A program made the translations under genes and the position numbers. Positions 17,282 to 35,606 of a DNA stretch of 64,000 nucleotides are shown here, piece by piece. Below the pieces are notes generated by a model, which ran no database searches, was not told where the DNA came from, and was given only the letters and a program-made list of their open reading frames with translations. Source of the DNA: Chionoecetes opilio (Eukaryota > Arthropoda > Malacostraca > Decapoda > Majidae); the NCBI GenBank assembly GCA_016584305.1, contig JACEEZ010005937.1, forward strand, positions 114,440 through 178,439. Direction: 5' to 3'. Each line of letters opens with the position of its first letter. The stretch's first letter is position 1.

Positions 17282-17591
17282 ATGTGGTAAGTTTTGTCGA
17301 GTAGATAGATGAAGAAATTGGGTTATTGAGGCATTGAACAAAATAAGGTTTGCTTTGCCCCAATCGGAAATTATAGAAAAATCAGAAGTTAGGCGCTCGG
17401 TGGCATCTCCCCGTGAATCATTTAGTTTTTATTGAGTTGGACATCTGATAAACGACGTTGAAAAATGCAGGGTAGAATTATCAGCGTAGAAGTGGATAGG
17501 GCTTTAAGTTAGACTTAGAAGATCATTAATGAATAATATAAAGAGAGTGGGTGATGGGACAGAACCCTGAGGAATACCACTTTTGATAGAC

Positions 17592-18772
17592 CAAAGACTA
17601 CTCTATACTGGACTTGCTACTCGTGCCCCGCGCCAACCCGCAAATGACCAGTGGAGGCCAGTTTTGCGATTCCTGCCATTTTAGAACATCACCCCTATTT
17701 CCCTTCCTAAGGTTTATCAGTATATATGATATACCGTTATCTTCATAAATGTTTGTTTTATAATATTATCAAATAAAAAACAGTAAAATACACTAAAGAA
17801 ATGCCATTATGAGAGAGTAAAGAAATATGCATGACCTCAATATATACTTAAACTCTTCGCCATTTAATATTTTCGAGAAAACATTTTAGATGAAACACAT
17901 CAATAGAAGTGGAATTTCATTAGCTTTCCATTGATATATTTCGTTTTCTGATAAATGAATTAGAACCATGCATAAATTAGCGTTAACTAAATAAATAACA
18001 TCATCAATCGGATCGGCAAGTAAAAAAGTGTTCCATGAATACAGTAGACTATGGCTTATCAGTATAAATGATACACTGTTATCTTCGTAAATGTTTGTTC
18101 TATAATATTATCAAATAAAAAACTGTAAAATACACTAAAGAAATTCCATTATGAGACTCTGAAGAAATATGCATGAACTTATATTCATTTAAACTCATCG
18201 CCATTAAATATTTTGCTTGAAGACTTTTTACATGCAACATATTAATAGAAGCGGAATTTTATTAGCTTTCCATTGCTATATTTTGTTTTCTGATAAATGA
18301 ATTAGAACTATGCATAAATTAGCGTTAACTAAATAAATAATATCATCTATCGGGTAATTATCCCAATAGATGATGTTATGTTTTTAGTTAACGCTAATTT
18401 ATGCATGGTTCTGATTCATTTATCAGAAAACGAAATATATCAATGGAAAGCTAATGAAAATCCGCTTCTATTGATATGTTTCATCTAAAATGTTTGCTCG
18501 CAAAATATTAAATGGCGATGAGTTCAAGTGAGTATTTAGTTCATGGATATTTTTTCACTCTCTCATAATAGCATTTCTTTAGTGTATTTTACAGTTTTTT
18601 ATTTGATAATATTATAGAACAAGCATTTACGAAGATAACGGTATATCATATATACTGATAAACCATAGGAAGGGAAAAGGGAGTGATGTTCGAAAATGGC
18701 AGGAATCGCAAAACTGGCCTCCACTGGAAATAGCCCAAAATGAATAGCAAGTCCAGTATAGAGTAGCCTTTG
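17592..18772. mobile_element. Foldback element with 7-bp target duplication
   Basis: The left end begins caaagactactctatactgg and the right end is its inverse (caaaggctactctatactgg when reversed). The 7-bp duplication gatagac lies at 17585-17591 and 18773-18779; uninterrupted LINE-J copy B has a single gatagac. Inside are three modules of about 290 bp: two direct (17713-18010 and 18055-18352) and one inverted (18367-18662), so the second and third face each other around a 14-bp centre. There is no coding capacity. An end fragment recurs at 53957. The superfamily is unclear. Confidence 0.85.
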
Positions 18773-20839
18773 GATAGACTTAAGAGAAGAACAATGTCCG
18801 TCTACAGTAACTGCAATAAAACGGTTTGAAAGGGAACCTAAAATGAAGGTACAGAGAGAAGGATAGAAACCGAGTGAGGGTAGTTTGGAAATAAAAGATT
18901 CGTGCCAGACTCTATCAAAAGCTTTTGATATGTCAAGAGCAACAGCAGAAGTTTCACCGAAACCCTAAAAGAGGATGACCAATAATCAGTTAGGAAATCT
19001 AGAAGATCGCCAGTAGATCGTTCTGTACGGGAACCGTACTGACGATCATATGGAAGATTGTGAGCAGATAGATGCTTAAGAATCTTCTTATTAAGTATAG
19101 ATTCAAAAGCTTTAGAACGGCAGGAGGTCAAATCAATAGGACGGATTTGTTTGTGAGGATTAGAACGGTCACCCTTCTTAGGAACAGGTTGGATGTGAGC
19201 AAACTTCCATCAAGAAGGAAAGGTGGAAGTAGATAGACAAAGACGGAAAAGTTTTACCAGGCAGGGTGCAAGCAGAGAAGCACAACTTTTGAGAACAATA
19301 GGCGGGATTCCGTCAGGACCGTAAGCCTTCCGAGGATCTAGATCAAATAAAACATTATTACGAAGGATTTTAACAACAGGCATAATGTAGTCAGAGGGTG
19401 AAGGAGAAGGAGGAACAAGCCCTTCATCAACTAGAGTGGAATTTTCAGCAAAGGTTTGAGCGAATAAATTGGTATGAGTTCAGCTTTAGAAATAGATGAG
19501 ACAGCTGTGGATCCATCTGGGTGAAGCATAGAAGGGAAAGATGAAGAAGAAAAATAGTTAGAAATGTTTTTAGCTAGATGCCAGAGGTCACGAGAGAAGT
19601 TTGATTCAGAAAAATTTGGACATTTTCTATGAATGAAGGAGTTTTTAAGTTTAAGTTGAAGTATAGATTTGACATGGTTACGGGCAGAAATATGGTGAGC
19701 ATGAGTTTCAGGAGATGGATGGTTACGGTATCGTCTGTGAGCCGCCTCTATTTTGGACAGCATGAGAAGAAACAGAGTTAAACCAAGGTTGACGGGCTGT
19801 AGGATTAGAGAAAGTGTGTGAAATGTTCGCTTTCATGCCAGAGACAATGACCTCAGTTATGAGCTCTGCACAAAGAGATAGGTCTCTAACATGGAAGCAA
19901 TAATCATTCCATGGAAAATCAAAGTAGTACTGCCTTAGGTCCTCCCACTTAGCTGCGTTGAAATGCTAGAAGTACCTCCGGTCCCTGCCGAGCGGCACCG
20001 AAGCGACAGGACTGGCTACAGAAATAAGATTGTGATTGGAGGAACTCAACGGAGAGAATAGTTTCACAGAGTAAGCAGAAGGATTAGTATTTAGGAAAAG
20101 ATAAAAAATGTTCGGCGTGTCTCCAAGTCGGTCAGGAATACGGGTAGGGTGCTGCACCAGCTGCTCTAGATCTTGGAGGATAGAAGAGCTGTAAGCTTGT
20201 TAACCAGGTTGGTCAGTGAAAGAAATGCTGGTGGTGAACATTGAAATTTCCAGGAATGGACATTTATGAAAAATGAAAATGAGATGAGATGGGCTCCATT
20301 TTTTATGTTAAATAGACGAAGAATTTTACATAGTCCGAGGAGTTAGGTGAGATATATACAGCACATATACATTTAGTAAGAGATTGACATTGAAGTCGAA
20401 GCCAGATGGTAGAAATTTCGGTAGATTCAAGACCGTGGGCACGAGAGCAAGTGATGTCGTTGCGCACGTATACGCAACAGCCAGCTTTGTATTGAAAATG
20501 AGAATAGAGACGTTAAGATGAGACATAAAAGGGACTGCTGTCAGTGCTCACAGACAACTGGGTTTCGGAGAGGATAAAAAGAGGATGTTTAGAGGAGTAA
20601 AGATGATGTTCCACAGATTGAAAGTTAGTTCTATGACCGCGAATGTTGCAGAAGTTTAAGGTGAGAAAGTTAGAGGAAGTATGAAGACACGTCGAGTCGT
20701 CACCGTTATGTCGGTCCGACCTGGGGATATTTATGGTCCCCTCCCCAGTTAAAGACTCCAAGGCAGGGTGTATGGAAGCCATTATCAAATTTTTTGTTAA
20801 GATAGTGTAGGGATTTAAGTGCATGTATTGTAGTGTCTC

Positions 20840-23029
<2,190 letters not shown>

Positions 23030-24895
23030 TAGAACCCTCCTGGGGAGAGACAAGAAAAGGTATGTCAGGAGTCTCGCTGAGGATGTCGAGGGTCATTTAA
23101 ACGCTAATGCCCTCCGACCCGCCTACCGAGCCCTGAAGAAGCTCCGTTCCAAGTCTCCATCTCGGGCGAGTGCTATTCGAACAGCAGATGGGCGCCTCGT
23201 ATCGGACATGGATGGGCAGATGGCTCGTTGGGCTGAGTACTTTGAGCAGTTGTTCACGGTGGACCCTCCAACTGAGCAGCTTCACACCACTGGGTTACAG
23301 GCAGTGGATGCCGATCCTCCCATTGACGAAACCGCACCCTCTCCTGACGAAGTCAGAGAGGCTGTAGCAAGTTGAGGGGTGGAAAGGCAGCTAGTGTTTG
23401 TAATATCAGTGCAGAGCTCCTCAAAGCTGGGGGTGAGGCCATGATCCGCGGGTTGCATGCTGTCCTGACTGCCGCGTGGCAATCAGGTACCATTCCTCCT
23501 GACTGGAAAAGGGGGCTGGCTGGTCGTCCCTATCTGGAAAGGGAAAGGGGACCGTCAGGACTGCAACAATTACCGCGGTATTACATTGCTCAGCGTGCCA
23601 GGCAAGGTGCTTGCCCATCTATTGCTGACACAGATTCGCAGTCATCTGCTGAAGCATCAGAGACCTCAGCAGTCTGGGTTCACACCTGGTAAGTCAACAA
23701 CAGACCGTATCCTAGCGCTTCGTGTCCTGGTGGAACGCCGACGTGAGTTTCGACAGGGGATGCGTGCAGCCTATGTTGATCTCAAGAAGGCATTTGATTC
23801 AGTGCATCGTGAGTCACTCTGGGGTCTTCTGCGACTTCGCGGGATTCCTGCACGGAATATTAGTTTGATAACTGGTCTGTATTCTGGGACTGAGAGTGCT
23901 GTGAAGTGTGGGGCAGGTGTATCCAGCTTCTTTCCTGTGAATACAGGAATGAGGCAATGATGCGTCCCTGCCCCATCACTTTTCAACGCTTGTATGGACT
24001 GGGTATTGGACAAGATTGTGGATCAAAGTGATTGTGGAGCATCCGTCGGCAACACCAAGATCACTGATCTTGTTTTTGCCGATGATGCAGTAATCTTTGC
24101 TGAGTCGCTGGAGGTCCTGGTGATGGCTCTCGAGGCGCTGCACGAGGAGGCAAAGCCTTTGGGACTTGAGGTCTCCTGGCTTAAGACCAAGGTCCAGGTG
24201 TTTGGAGACTTACTAGATGAAGCAGTACAGTCTGTTCATGCGTGTGGCGAGGACATTGAGATCTTGGAAAGTTTTACATACCTTGGTAGCGCAGTCCATA
24301 ATGACGGCGGGTCACGTCAAGAAGTCTTACGGCGGATTGGCATAGCCCACGGTGTTATGGACTCGCTCAGTGGGAGTATTTGGCGTTGTCGGTACCTGTG
24401 CAGGAGGACAAAGATCCGGATCTTCAAGTCGCTTGTGATCCCTGTCTTACTCTATGGTTGTGAGACATGGACACTAAATAGTGACTTGAAGAGACGAATC
24501 AATGCCTTTGGTAATAAGTGTCTTCGCAGAATCATGGGGTATCGCTGGGATGATTACGTGTCAAATCAGCGATTGCACCGTGAGACTGAATCGTCGCCTA
24601 TTACCTGCATAGTCCGTCAGCCCCAACTTCGGCTATATGGGCATGTGGCACGCTACCCTGAAACCGATCCGTCCCATCGGGTTGTATCTGTAAGAGACAA
24701 TCCGGCATGGAGGAGGCCAAGGGGGCGCCCACAAGTGGCTGGGGCAAGTTGATGTTTCTTGTCGAGAGTTGCTTGGTATGGGAAAGGAGCCTGCATGGGG
24801 ACTCGCGCGTGGTGACCCCCGGGAGTGGCGTCGTAGGGTGAGCGAGGCGACGTGCCCCCCGGCGTATGCCCCCAATGATTGATTGATTGAACCAA
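23030..24895 (+). pseudogene. RTE-type LINE copy 2, long reverse transcriptase with few breaks
   Basis: The frame begins with the linker LLGRDKKRYVRSLAEDVEG, then the pre-RT AEYFEQLF, RT motifs QSGFTPGKSTTDRI and YVDLKKAFDSVHRE, the catalytic FADD box at 24075-24086, and the C-terminal part ILESFTYLGSAV, LLYGCETWTLNSDL and RRPRGRP. Breaks are visible at a TGA after EVREAVAS (near 23375), at frame changes near 23515-23590, and at a TGA near 23958. The N-terminal endonuclease is missing. The 3' end is short and closes with gattgattgattga at about 24893. Relatives lie at 5412, 12972, 38862 (minus) and 62505. Confidence 0.85.
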
Positions 24896-24971
24896 TCCTT
24901 AATTAATTCTTATTTTTATTTTCCTCGTAAAAGAGCAGCATTTAGTGGTGATATCTATGTTCTAGTGCTTT

Positions 24972-26620
24972 ATAACATAAGAAAGTAAGGAAGCTACAAG
25001 AGGCCGTGAGACCTACACGAGGTAGTTCCTGTTACCTAACTCTACCTATATCCACCTCTCTTCCCCATCCATGAATTTATCCAGACTCCTTTTAAAGACC
25101 CCAATAGACTCCGCATTGACCACCTGACGACTTAGTCCATTCCAATTATTCACCACCCTACTTGTGAACCAGTTTCTTCTAATTTCCTTTTTAAATCTAC
25201 GCTTTTCCAGCTTGAATCCGTTACTTCTCATTCTACCCTGCTTACTAACCTTAAGAACTTTTCGTACATCGCCTATATTGTATCCCTTTATCCACTTAAA
25301 AACTTCTATCAGATCGCCCCTTACTCTACGCCTCTCGAGTGAGTGTAAATTTAATAGTTTTAATCTCTTCTCATAACTAAAGTTACGCACTCCATGAATA
25401 ATTTTGGTCATCCTTTTCTGCACTGATTCTAACAAGGCAATATCCATCCTGTAATACGGAGACCAAAACTGAACCGCATAGTTTAGGTGAGGTCTGACTA
25501 GAGCTAAATAAAGCTTTAGAATAACCTCAGCACTTCTACTTTTAACACTCCTGGTAATAAATCCTAACACCCTGTTGGCTCGATTTCTAGCTTCAATACA
25601 TTGATTCCTAGAACGGAGGTCTGAGCTTATCCGCACTCCCAGATTTTTCTCACCCTCTGATCTTTTCAGATCTTTCTCACCCTCTGATCTTTTCAGCGAT
25701 ACATTGCGTATGGTGTACCTATTACCAGGATTTGTCCTACCCAACATTCATAACGCTGCACTTATCAATATTAAATTCCATCTACCACCTATCTGCCCAC
25801 TCATTTAATTGATCTAAGTCTCCTTGCAAAATATTTACATCAGACTGTGATCTAATAATCCTACCTACCTTAGTATCATCCGCAAACTTGCTGATATCAC
25901 TACTAATCCCACTATCCAAGTCGTTGATGTAAATCAAAAATAGTAATGGACCCAAAACAGACCCTGGTGGAACCCCACTCGTTACCCGCCTCCATTCAGA
26001 TTTAGAACCATTAATTGTAACCCTTTGCTGCTTATTACTTAGCCAAGATCTAATCCAACGAAGAACCTTCCCATCTATTCCATGAGCCTTAACCTTATTT
26101 AAGAGTCTACCATGTGGCACCTTGTCGAATGCCTTACTAAAGTCCAGGTATACTATATCATAATCCTCATCATTATCTGTTGTTTCATAAACTTTCGTAC
26201 AAAAACTCAATAAATTAGTGAGACATGATTTACCTTTGGTGAACCCATGTTGTGAATCATTTACCAAACTATGCTTTTCAAGATGCTCTCTAATGTTTGT
26301 TGTAATAACAGCTTCCAATACTTTACTTACCACTGACGTCAGAATAACGGGTTGATAATTTGACATTAATCCTCTATCTCCCTTCTTAAATATGGGAAGT
26401 ACATCTCCCTTCCTCCACATTAACGGCACTTCCCCTGTATCAATCGATTTCCTAAAAATATGCACTAACGCATCACTAACAACCCCTTTGCATTATTTTA
26501 GTACTCTGGGATACACTTCATCTGGTCTTGGTGACTTAAAACTCTTCATTCCGTCTATACCTTTTCCTACCATTTCCATAGTTATCAGTGATAGTGATAA
26601 CTTATCACTCTCAGTTATCT
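24972..26620 (-). pseudogene. CR1-type LINE, 5'-truncated reverse transcriptase
   Basis: Minus-strand reverse transcriptase: RT opening near 26560 (SFKSPRPDEVYPRVLK), LTSVVSKVLEAVI, GFTKGKSCLTNLL, YLDFSKAFDKVPHG and SGVPPGSVLGPLLFLIYIND. The catalytic FADD box is at 25875-25886, and the C-terminal region has LGFITRSVKSRS and the WNGLSRQVVNAESI segment, ending at 25046. Breaks are in-frame TAGs near 25780 and 26490 and a one-base shift near 25745. The 3' part after the stop (gaagctacaagaggccgtga reversed) is shared with the fragment at 32885. The 5' side is cut off at a (CT)n-(TA)n tract. CR1 placement is by RT and C-terminal motif style. Confidence 0.88.
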
Positions 26621-26624
26621 TTAG

Positions 26625-26839
<215 letters not shown>

Positions 26840-27018
26840 TCATGCACACCTAGTACACGAACACACTTCTCGTAGGCATCCTTGTTATTAATTTACACAC
26901 AAATCTTCTCGCACTAGAGTAAATCAATTATTTTACTGAATACTTTACACATGATGAATGATGGTCCTGTACCAGAACCCAAGCGTGACGGGAAGGTTGG
27001 GGAGAGCATGTAACTCAC

Positions 27019-27102
27019 CTGCTCACCAGGTACGCGGAGTGAGAGGCCTGATACGCCCCGCTGCAGGGCACTGCCGTAGGGGGTCACCAACTCTGCCCCC
27101 AC
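27019..27102 (-). CDS. Internal exon of a beaten-path-like Ig-domain gene
   Basis: An 84-base stretch with a strong acceptor (tgtcttttctttcattag before 27102) and a perfect donor (CAG then gtgagt at 27018). It encodes 28 residues, VGAELVTPYG through GVSGLSLRVPGEQ, in phase 0 at both ends. This fits the end of the upstream exon at 43757 and resembles the strand-E/F part of the second Ig domain of beaten-path-type cell-surface proteins that guide motor axons. A second donor-like site (CCTG then gtgagc) lies 8 bases earlier and would change the frame. The flanks are unique sequence. Gene family by motif resemblance only; the downstream exon was not found. Confidence 0.6.
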
Positions 27103-27369
27103 CTAATGAAAGAAAAGACAACAGGAGTTAGTACTGGACACGATATAAAAATCCCCAGCACCAACAACTTGCGCATCCGATACAACTACTCATGCATACA
27201 CATCTCTACTAAGCCATAGCAACATCGGTGCCTGCCAAGCAGCCATGGCCTCTTCTTACATCTCATCAGGCGAAGGCAGTTGTTCACGCCCATGCGATGG
27301 CGCCTTATACTTTACCTCAAATCATACACACCGAGTTGTTTTAAAATTAATCACCTGCAGGGAAAATTA

Positions 27370-27512
27370 TATAGTAGAGCAGATAAGTGAAACAAATATT
27401 TCAAATTGTGATATAGGCATGAAAGTTGGCATGAATACTAGGTAGCTCTTCAAATCTGCCCGATTGGCCATTTGAAAATCAAAGATGGCGGTAATTTTTC
27501 AAGATGGTCGCC
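27370..27512. repeat. Left terminal inverted repeat of the 7.1-kb element
   Basis: About 140 bases, alignable by eye with 34317-34477 reversed. Small gaps near aagtgaaacaaata. Confidence 0.75.
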
Positions 27513-27930
27513 AAAATATCCAAGAAAATACAGACTTCTGCCTATAAAACCTAGACAATTGGCTCGATTTTGCTCAAACCTGCTCACAAAATATAAAAAT
27601 ATGGATATGCGCAAAATATCTGGTCAAGGTTATGGTCAAGGTCAAAAGTCGCGTATTGTGACCTTGTTTAGTTCTGAGTTGACCGATTACTGACTCCTTG
27701 ACTATTGACCCGACTTCGATCAAATTTGCTCACAATGTTTTCTACATGTGAGTGGTGCACAAAAAGCATGCTCAATGTCAAGGTCAAAGGTTACATGTTA
27801 CATTACAATTTTGAACTACGTTGTCACATTTTTGCCACAAGTAGTGTCCAGCATACAGGATAATTAGCAATGTCTAACTTTCAATAGTCACTAGAAGTTG
27901 ACACGAATGTCTTTATCATGTTAAGGCTTA

Positions 27931-32876
<4,946 letters not shown>

Positions 32877-32884
32877 TTGCGAAT

Positions 32885-33150
32885 CCATAAGAACATAAGA
32901 AAATAAGGAAGCTACAAGAGGCCGCGAGACCTACATGAGGTCCTGTTACTTAATACTACCTACATCCACCTTTCATTCCCATCTATGAATTTAGCCAGAC
33001 TCTTTTTTATTAAAGGTCTCTAATGACACCTCACCAACTACCTGACGACTGAGTCCATTCCAATCATTTACCACCCTATTTGTGAACCAGTTTTTTTCTA
33101 TTTCTTTTTAAAATCTACGCTTTTCCAGTTCGCATCCGTTACTTGAATTT
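32885..33150 (-). mobile_element. CR1 LINE 3' fragment
   Basis: Matches the 3' part of the CR1 copy at 24972-25215 (gaagctacaagaggccgcga, then cctgacgactgagtccattc), with cataagaacataagaaa at its outer end. It is 5'-truncated and lies inside the 7.1-kb element. Confidence 0.85.
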
Positions 33151-34275
33151 TAGTTACTTAGATTATTCCCATCCCCATCAATGCTTCCCATCAATATTCC
33201 CATCAATACTTCATACAACTTGCAGGTTACATATTCTGAAGCTGCAAAACAATGCCAAGAAAACAGACACATTTCTTATAAGTTACAGGTAAAGATAATA
33301 AAAACCCTTACCCGGGTCTTCCTATACGCTGTTTTTATTAAAGATGTGAAAAATCCTGACCCTTTGCTGCTTACTGACTGATATTAGATGCCAGGAAAAG
33401 GGAATACTACGCTTCTTCTAAATATTAGCTATATTTTATCATAGTTAACTATATTATCATTATGATTATATATATTGTAATATATTTATATCATAATTAT
33501 ATGATACATACATAGGCATAATTTTAAGCACGATACCTTAACATAGCATGGAATTTTTGCCTCGTAAAAAAAATTGAGTATAGGTTAGCCACCCGCCCTG
33601 TATAGAGAGAGGGAGAGAGGGAGGGAGGGAGCTTAATCCATGATATGTAGTCTTGATTGGGGCCGAGGGTTTATCCTTTTACCACCCCGCACTTATGAAT
33701 GCACACTTTTGTGTATGGGATACGACCAGGTTCGTGCAATATAGCCCTAAACCTGGCTCATCGTTCATCCAGCCTCCTTCAAGTCCCGTGTGATCTGTAG
33801 ACCATCCGGAGAACTTCTTTAATTTCCCCTTTGTCTTTGGTTTGGCTGTCCCGCGCTGGCACGTCCTGTCAACTCAGGTGCGTCTGTCTGCTTAAGCTTT
33901 GGGGGCCTGTTAAGCAAAATTTGGGACACTAAGATACTGAGCAAAAATGCTACTATTTATCATGCTACCGTATGATGCTCTGATGCTATGCTAAGTATCA
34001 TAAGCGGAAACTGGACACCATACCGAGTCTCACGGTAGCGATGTCACCAGTGTGCCCTGGTAGTGTGCTGGCAACCACTCTATTCTACCAATAAGAAGAT
34101 GAAGATGAAAATGAATCACCAACACCAATATCACATCAAACTGTATACCGGAAGTCATTAAGATAGTCAAATATATTTCAAAACATTGCAGAGTTATCCT
34201 AATTGGAAATAATGTGTATAAAGTATGTATAAAATACCAAAATAGGTAAAAGGATAGGGCATTGAATTTCCAACC
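33151..34275. other. Interior of the 7.1-kb element, no gene seen
   Basis: AT-rich with no coding signal. It includes small palindromic TA stretches near 33480-33520 and a GA-rich patch at 33605-33632. Confidence 0.5.
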
Positions 34276-34316
34276 ACAGGTATTACATGCAAAAGTAAGT
34301 TTTTCTGGAATATTTT

Positions 34317-34477
34317 GGCGGCCATCTTAAAAACAATTTGCCACCATCATGGATTTTCAAATGCCCAATCGAGTAGATTTGAAGAGTCACCTATATACAA
34401 TATGTGTGCCAATTTTCATGCTTGTATCATCATCTGGAATATTTTGGCAATATTTGGAATTATCTGCTCTACTATAG
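34317..34477. repeat. Right terminal inverted repeat of the 7.1-kb element
   Basis: Inverse partner of 27370-27512. The outermost shared bases are gctctactata. Confidence 0.75.
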
Positions 34478-34510
34478 AGGGCATCACGCTCCCAGAGTGC
34501 CATCATAGCT

Positions 34511-35209
34511 CTGGTGTCGCGTTCCCAGCAGTCTGTGTATTCGGTGCAGTCCACCTTTGTTTACCAACAAAAGAACACACGAACAAAGATAATGAACGAA
34601 AAGAATGCGCATGCGCGGAGGCAAATGTTTACTAACAAAGACTTATTGATCAACAAAGCCGGATCGCATTAAACACGGTACCGTGTACGCATCTTGTCGC
34701 GTGTTCCTGAATGTCCGACAAGTGTTCTCAAGCTTGGGAGGCATATTGTTTTATTCTTTCATTGGAAAAACATTCATGAATCGAATAATGCGCTCTGCTT
34801 TTGTAATAAAGAAGTAAAGAACATTAAATAGCCTTTATGCAGTGATTCATGAGTAAATTTATGGAATACAGCATCTTGCTAATTTCAAAACAAAACTATT
34901 TTGATGTGCATCATAATCTTTCCTGTATATCTCCAGCCATGTCGTCGGAGGACGCCTGCGAATGCTTTTGCTGATAACAAATCTTTGTTAGTGAGCTTTC
35001 GTCTCCGCGTATGCGCAGTTCGCGCGCACCCCCCCTTTTGTTGGTAAACAAAGACGGGTTGTCGTAGGACGCCTGCGAATGCTTTTGTAGATCAACACAT
35101 TTTGTTAGTAAATATTCGTCTCCGCACATGCGCAGTTCGCGTTTTTTTGTTGTTGGTAAACAAAGATGGATTGCACTGAATACACAGACTGCTGGGAACG
35201 CGACACCAG
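34511..35209. mobile_element. Palindromic MITE-like element with long inverted ends
   Basis: The left end ctggtgtcgcgttcccagca is repeated inverted at the right end (tgctgggaacgcgacaccag). The inverted arms extend through gtccacctttgtttaccaac and a catgcgc-containing block (about 34511-34670 against 35075-35209). Two direct repeats of about 118 bp lie inside the right half (34941-35057 and 35058-35170, each with gacgcctgcgaatgctttt). No coding. It lies 33 bases from the 7.1-kb element, and its target duplication is not clear. Confidence 0.75.
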
Positions 35210-35269
35210 CCCGCACGGGCCGGTGTCGGGAGGGAGACTCCTCCCTCTGGAGGGAATATATGGGGCGAG

Positions 35270-35606
35270 GGTAGCAGAAAGGTTAGCGTCTCCGAGTGGC
35301 GTTCTCAGTGACCCGGGTTCGATCCCGAGTGAGAACCATAAATCCACTTAAAATCTTTCTGCACCGTCGAGTGGCCTAAGAACACCCACATGCTGCCCAT
35401 CAACTCTATCTTCGATTGTGGCAATCATCGGAGGACACAGGGGGGCGGCATGCGCCTCTTATCACAGGCGTCACTATAAATATCCTGCCTGCGCCACCAC
35501 AGGTGAGGGCCTACCATCACAGCCCTCAAGTGAACCTCCAGGGGCTACCATCTGAGCCTTAAATGTCACTGCGTACACACGCTATAGGCATAATTGTGAA
35601 AATAAA
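35270..35606 (+). mobile_element. SINE-B copy
   Basis: tRNA-like head with ggttagcgtctccgagtggc and B box gggttcgatccc, then the body (cctgcctgcgccaccacagg, ccctcaagtgaacctccagg) and tail cgctataggcataat. Closest to the minus copy at 39446. Confidence 0.85.

Larger units (their letters stand above)
16138..20826 (-). mobile_element. LINE-J copy C, nearly full ORF, split by a SINE and a foldback element
   Basis: The most complete LINE-J copy, reading leftwards. The 5' part (20826-20300) encodes the start of an AP-type endonuclease, with NFCNIRGHRTNFQSVEHHL and LSETQLS. The middle holds the linker and early RT (KILKHLSAHNLPYDRQYGSR at about 19020-19090), and the left end the C-terminal domain and 3' tail. 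The catalytic box at 17477-17488 (minus) reads YADN where copies A, B and F read YADD, so a catalytic aspartate is lost. A SINE-B at 16883-17281 and a 1181-bp foldback element at 17592-18772 interrupt it. Frames break repeatedly. It is flanked on both sides by compound microsatellites. Confidence 0.87.
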
